In this document: piece after piece, positions 11,087 to 22,530 of the stretch
How the letters are laid out: every line of letters starts with the position of its first letter
Position numbering within the stretch: position 1 is the stretch's first letter
Origin: Crocodylus rhombifer
Taxonomy: Eukaryota; Chordata; Crocodylia; Crocodylidae
Reading direction: 5' to 3'
Assembly: GCA_038503035.1 (NCBI GenBank)
Contig: JAVSML010001078.1
Coordinates: 131,972 to 195,971, forward strand
Length of the DNA stretch: 64,000 nt
Notes under the pieces: generated by a model
Told to the model about the DNA's origin: nothing
Database searches by the model: none
The model's input: only the letters and a program-made list of their open reading frames with translations
Made by a program: the position numbers and the translations under genes

Positions 11087-11944
11087 TAGACTGGAAGGAG
11101 TGGTGCCCAGGGAGACCACTTGGCATAGGCAGTGCTGGAAGAAGGAGTAGATCCAGTTGGGAGAAGCCAGCTGAGCAGGGTAGGAGCCTGAGGAAAGCCT
11201 AGAAAGAGGCACCCAGCTGCCACTGATGATATTTGGGGTTTTGATTATTATGGGCTGCTCTGACCATAGCCACAATGGAAGGAGTTTCCAAATTATCAGA
11301 GCAAACTACCATTCCCTGCAGAGCAGTTTACACTCTGGCCTTGGAGGCCATTTCAAATGGTTTGGAGTGAGGGCTTGGCAGAGGAAACTTCCCTAGTGCC
11401 TAATTACCCGAACCAATGCCTGGCCTTTTTTTCCACCCCTCCTTAACTGGAAAATTTTTGATGAGCTTGAAAAATCCCCTGGCTATTCAGCATATTATTT
11501 TGCACAGCGGAAGCCAATGGGTCATTATATTGTGGCCGTATGCCATGCCCACAGAGGCTCCCGCTAGCTCCTTCTGCCTCAATTTCCCCTGCAGCTGGTG
11601 AGATGGATCCTCCTGGCAGTCCGGCCGTATACAGCCTGGCACAAACAGGAGCTGCCATGTTAAATGCTTGTAGTAGAGATCCATCTAGCCAAGCATCCTA
11701 CCCTTGACGACGGTCACTGGATGCTTTGCAGGGAGATGCAGGAACATGCTGCAATAGGCAGGGGAAGTTTCCTTATAATACAAATTAACTAATGATTTTT
11801 TAATTTCATTTGCCTTGTGTAAGTTCAGAGGGATGCTACTGAATCCAGCCGTCATGCTGGGCTGTGCATGCGTTCCAGTGCCAGGAGTCCTTGTGAACAT
11901 CTGGTGTAGACCGTGGCGTTCATTATAATCAGCTGGAGACGAAA
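11087..11944. other. No gene recognised
   Basis: Mixed sequence with frames up to 71 codons. No repeat signature was recognised. Confidence 0.45.
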
Positions 11945-12045
11945 TCAGTTAGGATGCTAGACGTGGGCGTGAGAAACCTAGGTTCAAATGCCTGCTCTGC
12001 TACAGACTTCCTGTGTGACCTTGGGCAAATCACTTCAGTCTAGAT
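11945..12045 (+). repeat. MIR-like CORE-SINE
   Basis: A tRNA-like part with GGTTCAAATGCC is followed by the core CTGTGTGACCTTGGGCAAAT and CACTTCAG, the hallmark of the MIR core. The element breaks off before the usual CCTCAGTTTCCCC block. Confidence 0.75.
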
Positions 12046-12350
12046 CCAGCAACAAGGGCTGGGTTACCTTTCTTCCTTGGAGAAGCCGCGGTTAAGGAAG
12101 GAGCCTCGGCTTCACGCGTTGGGGTATGGGGGTGCTAAGATACCTTGGAGTGGGCCCTCAAAAGCCCCCTGGCAAGTAGGGAGCTGCCTCAATGGGCCAC
12201 CAAGAAACACTGAGGAGGATGGTATCACTGAGGCACCTCGTGGCTTGTGGGTCTTCAAACCAAGAGCTGCTTCCTGGAGTTACAGGTCTAAGCCAGCCCT
12301 TTCTCACAAACCCAACCAGAGGAGGAGGTGGTGGCCCCTTCCCCCTAATA
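12046..12350. other. No gene recognised
   Basis: Open in one frame for 112 codons (12,077-12,415, plus), but the translation looks like random proline/arginine-rich sequence and runs into the next repeat. Confidence 0.4.
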
Positions 12351-12354
12351 GCTC

Positions 12355-12440
12355 CATGGCTGAGCCACTCATGGGGTACCCAGGTTCAAATCCCTCTCCT
12401 GTCTCAGGGTCTTGAGCCCACCTCTTATTCCTCTTGCCCT
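12355..12440 (+). repeat. tRNA-like SINE-like fragment
   Basis: GAGCCACTCATGGGGTACCC followed by CAGGTTCAAATCCCTCTCCT, which contains a good B-box (GGTTCAAATCC). The downstream CAGGGTCTTGAGCCC fits a repeat in which two tRNA-like parts face each other, as at 22,985. Confidence 0.5.
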
Positions 12441-12744
12441 GGGAGACACAAATAGCTGTGCTCTGCAAGTGCCTACTATGGCCCCACAGGCCAGGGAAGC
12501 AGAGAAATGCCTCGTTGTGAATCCCACAGGCCTCAGTTTTGGGTCAATTCCTGAGTTTCTCAGCAATGTCAAGACCTGGATGGGATCTAGACCAGGACCT
12601 AGAGGTCTCTGAGGTGTTTTCAGGACTGCTGCCTGAGGGTGATAAGGATCCCTGTGTTGGATTTGGATAGGAACTCCCTCCAAGGGGCCACTTCAAGCAC
12701 CTCAGATCCTTACTGCGCATCGAACCCTTCACTTCCTTCGTTCT

Positions 12745-12785
12745 TCAGCTGTAAAATGGGCATACGTCAAGTGTTGCACCATGAC
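12745..12785 (+). repeat. MIR-like fragment
   Basis: TTCAGCTGTAAAATGGGCAT is the core-distal block of MIR-like SINEs. A TAGTAGTATTATTT tail near 12,853 may belong to the same copy. Confidence 0.45.
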
Positions 12786-13139
12786 ATACCCAGACGCCAT
12801 GGGACTAGCCCCTGGAGTACTATTGCTTAAAATACAGATGTAACTGTTGCTGTAGTAGTATTATTTGATTGAAAACAATTTTCATGCAATAACCTTGATT
12901 CATCTTTTCCCCCGCATTGCTTCATATGGAAATGGAGGCATAAAAACAGAGAAGTGTTTTGTCCAAGGTTACATTATGTATGATAAAGGTTTCTAAGCAT
13001 CAAAATACATGAAAAGGTACGCTGTGGTAACTGTTTCGCATGCCAGCTCTTCTCCCTTCATAAATGCAAGCTAAACTATGGTAATTTAGCCCTATTTCTT
13101 TCAGGGATAAATGCCACCGTGAAGAGCACACAGCAACTG

Positions 13140-13262
13140 CAGATGCTTCCTCAGCCTGGAGAAGGGTATTTAAACCCGAAAGCTTGCAAAGAAGAATTTT
13201 TCCCACTATTTAGTTGTTCTCATAAAAGATATAGGATTAACCCAAAGCACCTTGTCTGAGCA
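13140..13262 (-). repeat. Interspersed repeat F1 (TCTAATAAAAGATATC family)
   Basis: Reverse-oriented copy of the element at 58,413. It contains GAAGGGTATTTAAACCCGAA, AGCTTGCAAAGAAGAA and TTGTTCTCATAAAAGATATA in the same order as the complement of that copy. The family's class is unknown to me. Confidence 0.6.
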
Positions 13263-13924
13263 TTTTGTTTTGACTTATCATGGGATAAGAGCAGTCACAT
13301 GAAACCATTACCACTGACCAGCTTCTGTACAGTAATCCTCCCACACTTTTAATTTGGGATAATTAGTTCCACTGTCTGCACCCTAATGTAGCACTTCTAC
13401 AGTGCCAAGCACCCTAGGGTCCCATTCTTCATTGGCCCCAAACCATACCATAATAAATAACAAGATAGGACCTATACCCAACACTTCTGGTGTCCAGTCT
13501 TCTTGTTTTACCCATGCATCAATTCTGCCTTGCTCGAAAATGGCATTGATGATAGGAAGAGAGGACCTAAGACTGGAAGGGAGCATTTGAGTCATTGAAG
13601 CAAAAAGCAGTAATGGCCTTGAATAAAAGAAGGAAAACCCAACCACCCAACCCACTCCCCAAATCCCAAGAAATGCTTCTTTCTAAATGATCCAACACAG
13701 TGAAGCAACAACCGCAACTCCTTCTCCCGTCTTGCCCAGGGGGCATTCAGCATGTCCTCAATCATTTCTTGGACACGTAGCTTGGTCCAGAGGAACATTT
13801 ACCTGGAAGACCTCAACAGGTAGGAAGAGCCATGGGGTCACTCCATGCTCATTAGCCTCACGTACTAACCAACACCTACATGAATCTAAAGCCTTCCTCT
13901 CCCGTGCACCGAGTAGAGGGGGGT
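13263..13924. other. No gene recognised
   Basis: Frames up to 90 codons (13,383-13,655, minus) without motif. Nothing repetitive was seen. Confidence 0.4.
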
Positions 13925-13925
13925 A

Positions 13926-14055
13926 TGTTGAGTAGAGTAGCTATGTTGGTCTGAAGTCAGGCAGAAGGCAGGGCAGAGTGGCACCTTGGAGACTAAATGG
14001 TTCATACAGGCATGAGCTCTGGTAGGCAACAGCCTGCTTCATCTGATACTAGCTG
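13926..14055 (+). repeat. Interspersed repeat F2 (GTAGC..GTTGGTCTGAAGTCAG family)
   Basis: GTAGCTATGTTGGTCTGAAG, then CAGGGCAGAGTGGCACCTT, GAGACTAAATGGTTCATACA and CAGCCTGCTTCATCTGATAC. The head resembles repeat F1 and the rest matches the split copy at 41,493-42,060. The GTAGCxxxGTTGGTCT head is weakly A-box-like, but I could not establish tRNA origin. Confidence 0.6.
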
Positions 14056-16967
14056 TTTTTCTTGTGTACTGCGAGAGGAGCCCAGCACGGCATATCAAGA
14101 AAAACCACATGAGCATTTTTCTCTTTGCAAATCTTGTCTCTGCTGCTCTGTAAACCTGGGTTTTAAGTGTCTAATTCTGCTGGCATGGCTGCCTTTCTAA
14201 TCCTTCTCAGTGCTTGTGTATGCCAATGTTTCTCTTGGCTCGTCTATCCTTAAATCCTGACCTTGGTTCGGGCCAAGAGAGAGACTCCACAGAGGTCTCA
14301 GGAAGTTTCCAAGAAGGGGAGCATGAGGAAAACGCCGAAGAAAGCACGGCCCGGAGGAGTAACACGGCTCTGATTGGCACGGCAGTGTGTTTGTTGGAGC
14401 AGAGGGGTGGCCAAAGTTATGATGGGGTTGAGATAAGACACAAGGGGAAAGGTCAAGGCTGGATGAAGTGATGGAGCTTGGCAGGTGTCTTCCTCGTGAC
14501 GTGACGTGATGACATGAAAATACAGGTGGCACCGACAGGTCCAGCCCAGTCAGGGGAAAAGCGTCTGTGTAAGCACCCCTGGGGTGACCTCAGGTCAGGT
14601 TGGGGGTTCCCGATTTGCTCGCCGTAGACATGAAGCCAACATCCTTAAACCATGCCCAGCACATTCGAAGCCATGCATGTCCTTACAAGTGGCTTCAGCC
14701 TCACACCCATCACCAAGAGCAGGAGACCTGCATCTTTGAGTTCAGGGGCTCAAGTCGGGTTTCCAAACCGTATTAAAGAGAAGCTAGGCCAGAAAGGATG
14801 CCGCAAAATAGCCTTAGAGAGATCGGATGAGAAGGAAGGTGCTTGCAAAGGTGCTGGAGAGATTGGGACGGGTCCTTCTCAAGGCTCATGACTAAAGCAC
14901 TCAACCGTGACGTGCTTCCTGCAAAAAGAGTCCCTAGAAGATCTGTGAGCTTTGGCCTTTGCTTCAGTCCAGGCTCTCAGCATGTAGCCGCGGCTCGAAG
15001 GAACGACTGGTGAAGGGTCTGGATCCTGTTGGCTGTTGTCACTCCCCAGATGCAACACTGACGGGTGCGTGAGAAATGCAAAGCAAAGAGCCAGGGAACC
15101 TGTGAAATGACTTAGCAAAGACGACTCTTGAAATACAGCTTATGAACACAGGCCGAGAGATGCAGCTTATCTTGTACTGTCTTGCATCTTGGAGCCTCGT
15201 AGACTGGGATCTATGTGTAGCATGGATAGCACGTGCCCAGAACAGGTGTTGGACCTTGGTCTCCAGTCCAGAGCTTTCCTCCCCAAGCCATCTTTCCTCT
15301 CCATGCTCCATCAACTTCAGCATACCTGGGGCAGGAAACACATGTTCTCGCGAGGAGGAGCATCATTTTTTAATTCCCTCGTTCCAGCTGTTAACTCACT
15401 TGCCCCTGCAACTGGGAAAATGAATCACTGATGTCTTCTGCTTGCTAAATGGTAACAGCCCTGTGGAAAAACCCTAATAAGATATTAATCTTGCCCTGCT
15501 CTTCTAATTTAGACAGCTACAGCCCTAACTAGTCCCAGAGTGGGGTTTTTCAGGGTCTTAGTAGTAGAGTCAAACCTCTCTCCAGTCTTGCCTGCAGGCT
15601 AGCTAATAGCCAGCAGAAAACTCATGTCCCCAAGGCTTTGCTCTGCTTTGATTTTTGTGCATCTTTGCTTTTATGTGACATGGAAAAAATAAAATAAGGG
15701 GCATTAAAGGTTTCCAAGTGCGTTTGTCCACATTCCTGCTTTAATGATGTGGAAAAGGAATCTCTTCGCCGTTGCAATGGGAGGGAAGAACCGGGGGTTT
15801 TGGCAGGCAGTTTCTCCCCACCTGGCGTGGCGGGGGGGGGGCGATGCTCGGAGACCGAAGGTAACCACCCGCCCTTTGAGGACATTAGGGAAATGCTGCC
15901 GGCTGGCTCGTTGCATATAGACAAGTGCTTGTTTTCCCAGAGGATTTCCCTTCCCTGTGCATGAGGTCAGGGATAAAGGCCGCGAGGCGATGCCTGCTCC
16001 GGCCAGGGCTTCCTGAGCCTTTCTGGTTGCCATTATTCCCAGCCCAGGTGTCCGATTCCCGAGCAAGGGGACCCGGCGCAGCTGCTTGGGACCGTTCTCC
16101 CCCTCTGCCTCCTCTTCGCCATTCTCCACCTCCCCATCTTGCTCTCGAGCCGATTTCTGATGACTCACAATAAAAGCAAAGTGAGTGCCAGTGACTCTTT
16201 TTTACTTGAAAGCACCAGGGAGGCAATGGGGAAGGGGCGGGCTGAAGGAGAGCGAAGAAGGTTTTGTCGACTTAGTGCCAGCTCCCTCTCCGAATAATCA
16301 TTATGGGTAATGACTTGCAGATCTCCAATGTGTTCTGTATTACTTCGGGCTGATTTGTTCCATACAGTGACCCGTGTGAGCCTGCGAGAGTCCAGGCATT
16401 TGCCTAATTGCATTTCGGTCTCTCTTTGGAGAGCAGAGCAAGAGGTTGCTTTGACCAAGCTGATGAGGGCCTGTTGGCATGCCCGGGACCCCGATCGCAC
16501 AAGCCGAAACTTTCCCAGCTAGCAAGGGTAACCCCGCAACCCGCGGGGTCAGGATACGAGCTCAAGGGTTATTCTGAGCTACTGCAGCATCTCGTGGCCC
16601 GTAGTGTGGACTCACCGGTAATTATGCAGTGACAAAAGAGGGATTTCTGTGCCTTGGTAACCTCGGTTTCAGACACACACCCATCATGCAATCCTATATT
16701 CGGGAATTGTTGGGTGCGTGAGAAGAATTTAGCTCCTTTTCTTGGACACCCAGATTCAGGCATATTTCTGAAAGGAGTAACAAGGATCTACCATAGGTTT
16801 TCTCTCTCAATTCGCATCTTTTGCATACGCAAATGAATTAATGCGTAGCAGTCCCAGTTCTCTTCGGTTTATGACAAAAATGAGCAAGAGGAGGTGGTCA
16901 CATGAAGCAGTTCACCCAACATCTGTCCATGGCTGCTCTCCCTAAGCCTATTGCTTCTCCTACCACC
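14056..16967. other. 2.9 kb repeat-poor stretch
   Basis: The longest stretch here without a recognisable repeat. TGACG half-sites cluster at 14,497-14,512. From about 15,780 to 16,570 it is richer in CG dinucleotides than its neighbours, has a G run at 15,833-15,841, and contains an AT core with several TAAT/ATTA motifs (16,290-16,316) plus a short hairpin at 16,531-16,549. Frames of up to 154 codons (15,704-16,168, minus) resemble no family I know. It could be host regulatory sequence, which is inference only. Confidence 0.4.
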
Positions 16968-16975
16968 CTTCTTAT

Positions 16976-17277
16976 CAGTGCTAGATTTAGGCTTTAGCTA
17001 CTTAAACCACAGTTTAGGGCGTCACAATATGAGGGCCTCTAAATAAGGAAAAAAAAACTGGACATTTTCATTCTAATATTACAAAAAAAATCCCCTATAT
17101 ATGGCTCCACAGTTATTACTCATATTGAGTTCATAAATTTGTGCATTAATAACAAGAATTCATCTTAAAAATTTCATGAATTTTCAAGAAACTATGAAAA
17201 TCCATTTTTGTGGATTATTTTTATCATATGGGGCCTCTTAAAATGGACATAGCCTAGGGCCTCATAATCTGGCACTG
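16976..17277. mobile_element. hAT-like non-autonomous element with imperfect 8 bp target duplication
   Basis: Starts CAGTGCTAGATTTAG and ends with a sequence whose inverse is CAGTGCCAGATTATG (12 of 15 match). Flanks are CTTCTTAT (16,968-16,975) and CCTCTTAG (17,278-17,285), 6 of 8 identical, fitting the 8 bp duplication of the hAT superfamily. The interior is AT-rich and non-coding. Confidence 0.7.
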
Positions 17278-17285
17278 CCTCTTAG

Positions 17286-17599
17286 GGCATTTCAAATGCA
17301 ATGTTCTCACAATGCAGCTGCTCCTGATGGAAACTACTTTGCCGCGGGTGCTTTTGGGAAGGGAAAAGCAGATATGATGTGATGGAGCCTACTTTCAAAG
17401 CAATGCACTGATAACCTGCGCCACTCACTCCTGCAGGATGTTCATGGATATAGAAGCAATGTTTCTTAGTAAAGGTGAAGTTATGCATGACTCTTAGACC
17501 ATACCAAATCTGTGCATGGTTAAGTGGTATTAGAGTCTGCTGTGAGCAGTCACCTAATAAAGTTTAATACCATTTTACACTGTCCTGACTTGCCATTAG
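17286..17599. other. No gene recognised
   Basis: Short unassigned stretch; the longest frame is 68 codons (17,282-17,488, minus). Confidence 0.4.
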
Positions 17600-17690
17600 A
17601 GGCCTGGGGAGCAGGGGTGTGACTAGGATCCAGGACACCTGGACTTTATCCCTGCTCTGGGGGGGATAAGGGGTGGGAGTGGTGCATCCT
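17600..17690 (+). repeat. MIR-like SINE fragment (possible)
   Basis: GTGACTAGGATCCAGGACAC followed by CTGGACTTTATCCCTGCTCT resembles the tRNA-like/core boundary of MIR-like SINEs (SINE-typical AGGACACCTGG). It is too degraded for certainty. Confidence 0.4.
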
Positions 17691-18006
17691 GGAAGGTTGG
17701 AGGATTGCAAATTGCTCATTTTGTCTCTGCGGAGCAGGCTGAAGTTACCATAACATGAGCTAGGTAGCATGGCCTATAGTTAGCCCTCACCTGAGGTGGC
17801 ATCACTTTGTGACACTCAGAGGGCACTTAGCGCAAGTTAATGAGCTATAGTGTGAGGACATTCATGTTTAACGTGCCCTTAGTATGGTCTAAGTTTAACT
17901 TCACACAAAGTTTCAGAAAGCAAATCATGAGAGACGTGTCTATGTACTAACTGCGTGCACACTTTCGCCAACCAGGTTCGAAATCCGAAGGGACACGCAT
18001 CCTTTG

Positions 18007-18440
18007 ATAGAATCATAGAAAATGAGGGTGGAAGGGAGCTCAGGAGGTCACATCTAGTCTAACCCCCTGCTCCAAGCAGGACCAGCCCCAACTCCATCAT
18101 CCCAGACAAGGCTTTGTCTACCTGGGTCTTAAACACCTCCAAGGATGGAGACTTCACCACCTCCCTGGGTAACCTGTGCCAGTGCTTCACCACCCTCCTA
18201 GTGAGAACGTTTTCCTAATATCTAACCTAAACCTCCCCTGTTGCAAGTGGAGGCCATTGCTCCTTGTCCTGTCATCTGCCACCGTGGGAACAGCCCAGCT
18301 CCATCCTCTTTGCAGCCCCCCTGCGGGGAGCTGAAGGCTGCTCTTCAATCCCCCTTGGTCTTCTCTGTTTCAGACTAAATAAACTGAGTTCCCCTAGCAT
18401 CTCATAAGTCATGTGCCCCAACCCATGATCTGTTTTGCTT
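18007..18440 (-). mobile_element. CR1 LINE 3' region
   Basis: Minus-strand CR1 terminus (TCATAGAAAATGAGGGTGG) through to the post-RT block (complement of GGGCACATGACTTATGAGATG). Its upstream boundary lies near 18,440 at GTTTTGCTTC. Confidence 0.88.
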
Positions 18441-18777
18441 CAAGACATGAACTGATTGGTTTAGGGTAAAACTTTCCCTAATGGGGTCAGGTTGCACAAT
18501 GGTTTGCACTTTCCCTGGAGCATCTGTATTGGCCATTGTCTGAGACGCGGGTTCCCACTGGCTTGTTCCAGTTGGGTGTATCTCATATCCTCACTTACCC
18601 CTGCACTCTCTTCTCCCTTTATGAGACTCACATGTTTTGCTTGTTAGGCTCCTTGCTTTGGGAGAGGAGATATCTGTGCAAGCAAATGGTTTTGATGCAT
18701 GGAAGGAAGAGGCAGAGGGCAATTGTGTATCTTAAAGGAAAAGTGGTTTCTGTAAGAAGAAGGCAAATATTGTAGCC
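18441..18777. other. No gene recognised
   Basis: Separates a minus CR1 end from a plus CR1 fragment. No repeat signature; frame 18,536-18,775 (79 codons) is without motif. Confidence 0.4.
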
Positions 18778-19145
18778 CCCAACAAGGACAAATGCAAAGT
18801 CCTGTACTTAGGAGGGAGCAATCCCCTGCACCAGTGCAGGCTGGGGGACGGGCTGGGCAGCAGCTGTGCAGAAAAGGACCTGGGGGGGGGGGGACAGGGG
18901 ACAAGAAGATGAACAGGAGCCAGCAGCGCATCCTTGGTGCCAAGAAGGCGACTGGCACCCTGGGCTGCATTGGCAGGAGCGCTGCCAGCAGATCGAGGGC
19001 AGTGATTCCTCCCCTCTATTAAGCACTGGGGAGACCACATCTGGAGTCCTGTGTCCAGCTGTGGGCCCCACTACAGAAAGGATGTGGATAAGTTGGAGAG
19101 AGTCCAGTGGAGGGGAATGAAAATGGTTGGGGACTGGAGGACTGG
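18778..19145 (+). mobile_element. CR1 LINE fragment, RT thumb/post-RT region
   Basis: Translation gives NKDKCKVLYLGG, then AEKDLGG, GAKKATGTLGCIGRS and, after an in-frame stop, [16 protein letters not shown]. These are the blocks that follow the FADD active site in CR1. It ends after LERVQWRAMKMV-type sequence, with no 3' terminus. A run of G (18,882-18,893) interrupts it. Confidence 0.8.
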
Positions 19146-19159
19146 GCTCTGGATTCTGT

Positions 19160-19416
19160 GGGTGCGTCTACACATTCATTAATGCACCTTAGATACTGTG
19201 CATTTACTTTAGTATTTCCTTAATAAAGCACTAACTTAATGCGCAGTACCTAAAGTTACTGCACAGCAGCGCCGGTGCACGGTTATTTAGTGACACTTAC
19301 TGTGCATTGGCCTAATAACACTGTGCAGTCGGCTATTAACATGGGTTTTGCCAGGACGCCCTACTGCACAGTGTGATTAGGGCAATGTGCAGTAAGCGTC
19401 TTGTGTAGACGCACCC
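19160..19416. mobile_element. MITE-like element, short subtype (257 bp)
   Basis: Perfect 14 bp inverted ends: GGGTGCGTCTACAC and GTGTAGACGCACCC. The interior has TGCGCAGTACC, CTGCACAGC and GTGCAGTAAGCG. No matching 8 bp flanks are seen (GATTCTGT against TGGGCATC). It lies 15 bp downstream of a CR1 fragment. Confidence 0.72.
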
Positions 19417-20334
19417 TGGGCATCTGAGCAGTCTATCTGATAGGAAGCAAGGACTCAGGTACAGTCACTCCTGGAGTGCAAACCAGAGCAAGTTTTCTAT
19501 GCTATTAGCAAGGGTTTAAATCCTGTTGGTCTTCTCAAGCGGGGGGTGGTGTGGAACAAGATCGTGGCTGTTTCCAGCACTCAGGCTGCTATGGTCCCTG
19601 TCAGGATTAATCTCAAACAGTCCTTGCCCATCCAGCGAGATGGAGGGTTTGGCCACAGCGATCCAAGCATCTCTGTTAGCCATTAGACATCTGTACACTA
19701 CTTTTGGCAATGAGCCTGGAGAAGATGAGAAAGCTCCAGCTAGTGCAGTAGGTCATGATACTAGTCATCGTTCAGCATTGGCTCCCCACTGGCTGCATTT
19801 GTACCGCTCTTGTTACAACCCAAAGCTCTGGGCTTAGGATTTACAAGGGGTATTTGTCTGCTCACAGTCCCAACTTCCCACAGCCAGCTTGGGATTGGCA
19901 ACTCTTGACCTATCCATCTCTCAGGAAATACTTGTCAACACAGGGCAGGGGAACGCCCGGTGCTCTGTGTGCTGGACATGGAGTGGCTGGGACATAATCT
20001 AACAATACTGCTACATAATCATTTTAGAAGTACTATTGTTGAACGTGTTCCTGAGACAGATGTTCTGACGCTATTGGGGTCAGCAAAACATTTATTATGT
20101 GCCATATAGACTTTCTTGGGAACTGTCTCCAAGAAAAAATTATAACCTACTTGATTCCTGAAGTCCTTCTGCACAGGAAAGATGAGAATGACCCTCTTCC
20201 TTTTTGATAGGCCTTGACCTCCCAGTAATCAGCTGCCTGTCTGCTGCTAAATGTTTGGGAATTTTTCTCCCTCCTTTTATAACTATTTTTTTTACTATGC
20301 AGTGCTGGTTTCGACTGCTCAGACCTGCGTGCAA
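19417..20334. other. No gene recognised
   Basis: Frames up to 103 codons (19,526-19,837, plus) with no motif. Confidence 0.4.
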
Positions 20335-20395
20335 AAATTGTCAAACTCTATTTCAGCAATGCAGTTGATCCAATAAAAGATACCAGCCTAAGAAA
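20335..20395 (+). repeat. Repeat F1 fragment (weak)
   Basis: CAGTTGATCCAATAAAAGATACC resembles the central TTGGTCTAATAAAAGATATC block of repeat F1. Confidence 0.35.
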
Positions 20396-20814
20396 TCCTC
20401 CAAGAAGAAACGACATGCATCCTAAACCAGAACAACTTACCCCTCAATGGGCAACGCGATCAGCTTCGAGGACCCCATCGCCAGTCTCCAAAGAGCTGCA
20501 ACCCATTTTTTTGCCAACAGTATGAACTACCATGTCCACGGTCCCCAAACAGCCCACGTGGGTTTGGCAAAGGGTAGGAAGAGTGCAGACAGTTAGGTCA
20601 ACTGAGATCACCAAGGTTGATGCCATCCAAGGTCCTTTGGGTGGGAGCAACATGTGACTTAGAAATAACAGCCGGAGACCTGAGACATGGTGCATTCAAA
20701 GCCGACAAGGGCAATTAACCTAATTTCCGTGACTTTCTAGATTCTGGCTTTTTCATCATTTTAGAAGTCAAGGAATCGCCTTACTCTTAAAATGTCAGTG
20801 TCTAGAATTGCCTA
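20396..20814. other. No gene recognised
   Basis: Unassigned mixed sequence between a repeat F1 fragment and a MIR-like SINE; the longest frame is 83 codons (20,444-20,695, minus). Confidence 0.4.
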
Positions 20815-21045
20815 GTGTCTAGTGACCTGGACATAAGGGCTATTCTTGCCCTTGCCATTGACTTATTATGTGGCCTTGGGTAACTCGCATGATTTTCATC
20901 TCCCTCCCTTTTCATATATTTAGCTTGAGAGCTTTCCAGGGTAGGAATGGTCTCTTAAGCACAACAGGGCCCCCAATCGCTGATACGGCCTGAAGTTGCT
21001 CCCGTTACACAAGTAATATTAATGAAGAATAAATCTGATCTCTGG
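20815..21045 (+). repeat. MIR-like CORE-SINE with extended tail
   Basis: TATGTGGCCTTGGGTAACTC is the MIR core. It is followed by a degraded tail with AAGCACAACAGGGCCCCCAA and GGCCTGAAG, then an AATATTAATGAA end. The tail module also occurs alone at 9,165. Confidence 0.6.
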
Positions 21046-22045
21046 CAGCTGAAAAAGCTCAAAGCACCTTGAAGAAAACAAGGTTATAGATCATAATGCG
21101 ATAGACAAAAATATCAGAATCAGTCTCATTCGCTCGTCTCCGCGCCCCTAACGTGAAGCCAAATGACTTGACAAGAAGCAACCCTCCCCCCTGCCCCCCA
21201 GGACACCTCCTGGTCCATTTTACATTCCTATAGCTTTTAAAAACCAACCCTCCTGAATTTATGTAATTGTTAAAGATTTTAAAAGGAGCTGAATTCCAGT
21301 TTAGCTCCATTGTGTATCAATTGGGAATCATTTCACTGGGGTCAATGGCCTCAATCCCGGCTCTGTTTTACATGGGGCTGTTCTGAGAGGGTGTAAAACC
21401 AGTGGGGGTGAGATGAGAATCAGACTCACGCACATTGAGGTGCAATGATCTGGGGTAGGGGGTGGGGGAAAGGAGGTGCAAATAAGAACTCATATGGCAA
21501 GTTGAAAATACAAAGCAAATTTTTTTTTATGGCCAAGAAATAAACCCCTAAAAATTGGGGGTGTATTAATGAAAATATTGACAGATCTTTAACTTTAGTG
21601 GTGCTACTGAGCACTACACACACGCACACTCATGCATGTGCACACACACATACAAAAGTCTTTGCACTTAAACATTTATTAGATGTAATTTTATTTTTCG
21701 GCTTCCCGCATACCGGAAAACCATCTAGGGAGACAAGAGCGCTCCATGCCCTGCTAAACTAGACCATGATTTCCCCAAAGGACTTGGGGGGGGGGATTTG
21801 TTTGTTTTGTTTCATTTTTAAACTCAAGCTTTGCTTTTCAGGCTGTGGCTTTTGTGCAAGTCCCACCCAGTTGTCCAGATTTCAGTGCAATCTCCAGTTC
21901 ATTTCAAGAAGATCCCTCTTCCTGCTGAGCTGTGAACTGATAAAATGCACGTGCCAGGATGATGTGCCTTTGGGAGAGGAGTCACTACTGTTCCTTTGAA
22001 CTAGGAGTGAAAATGGATGCTAAAGTCAACCGAACATTTGCTCAC
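21046..22045. other. No gene recognised; contains a CA-rich tract
   Basis: Includes an alternating CA/TG tract at about 21,613-21,652 and a T run at 21,521-21,528. No gene was seen. Confidence 0.45.
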
Positions 22046-22530
22046 ATAGAATCACAGACAACAAGGGCTGGAAGGGACCTCGGGGGGTCACATCTAGTCC
22101 AACTCCTGCTCCAAGCAGGCCCAGCCCCAACTGCATCATCCCAGCCAAGGCTTTATCTAGCTGGGTCTTACAAACCTCCAAGGATGGAGACTCCACCAAC
22201 TCTGGATAGCCTGTCCCACTGCTTCACCACCCTCCTTGAGAGAAAGTTTTTCCTAATATCCAACCTCAACTTCCCTTGCTGCAGCTTGAGCCCATTGCTC
22301 CTTGTCCTGTCATCTGCCCCCACTGAGACCAGCCCAGCTCCGTCCTCTTTGCAGCCCCCGGCAGGGAGGTGACGGCTGCTGTTCAATCCCCCTCGGTCTT
22401 CTCTTCTGCAGACTCAGTCAGCCCATTTCCCTCAGCCTCTCCTCACCAGCCCTGTCCCCCAGCCCCCAACCATTTTCATTGCCCTCCGTTGGACTCTCTC
22501 CAACCTGTCCACATCCTTTCTGCCTTCACT
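22046..22530 (-). mobile_element. CR1 LINE 3' region
   Basis: Minus-strand copy from terminus (CATAGAATCACAGACAACAAG) through the TRSNGLKLQQGKLRLDIRKNF block to the post-RT boundary (complement of GGACAGGTTGGAGAGAG). On the minus strand, 72 codons remain open (22,168-22,386). Confidence 0.9.

Noticed and set aside
10614..11126. 170-codon minus-strand frame
   Set aside because: Lies inside and past the TA-flanked DNA element; GC-rich composition removes stops, and there is no transposase or other motif.
12355..12440. tRNA gene around the GGTTCAAATCC motif
   Set aside because: Only the B-box half fits; no acceptor or anticodon stem, and it resembles a dispersed SINE-like repeat.
15704..16168. 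154-codon minus-strand frame as a possible host exon
   Set aside because: No recognisable domain, several other frames open in the same GC-rich stretch, and no supporting splice pattern.
19160..19416. 8 bp hAT target duplication for the seven-copy MITE-like family
   Set aside because: Flanks GATTCTGT and TGGGCATC do not match here, nor do those of 41,689-41,954; the superfamily is left open.
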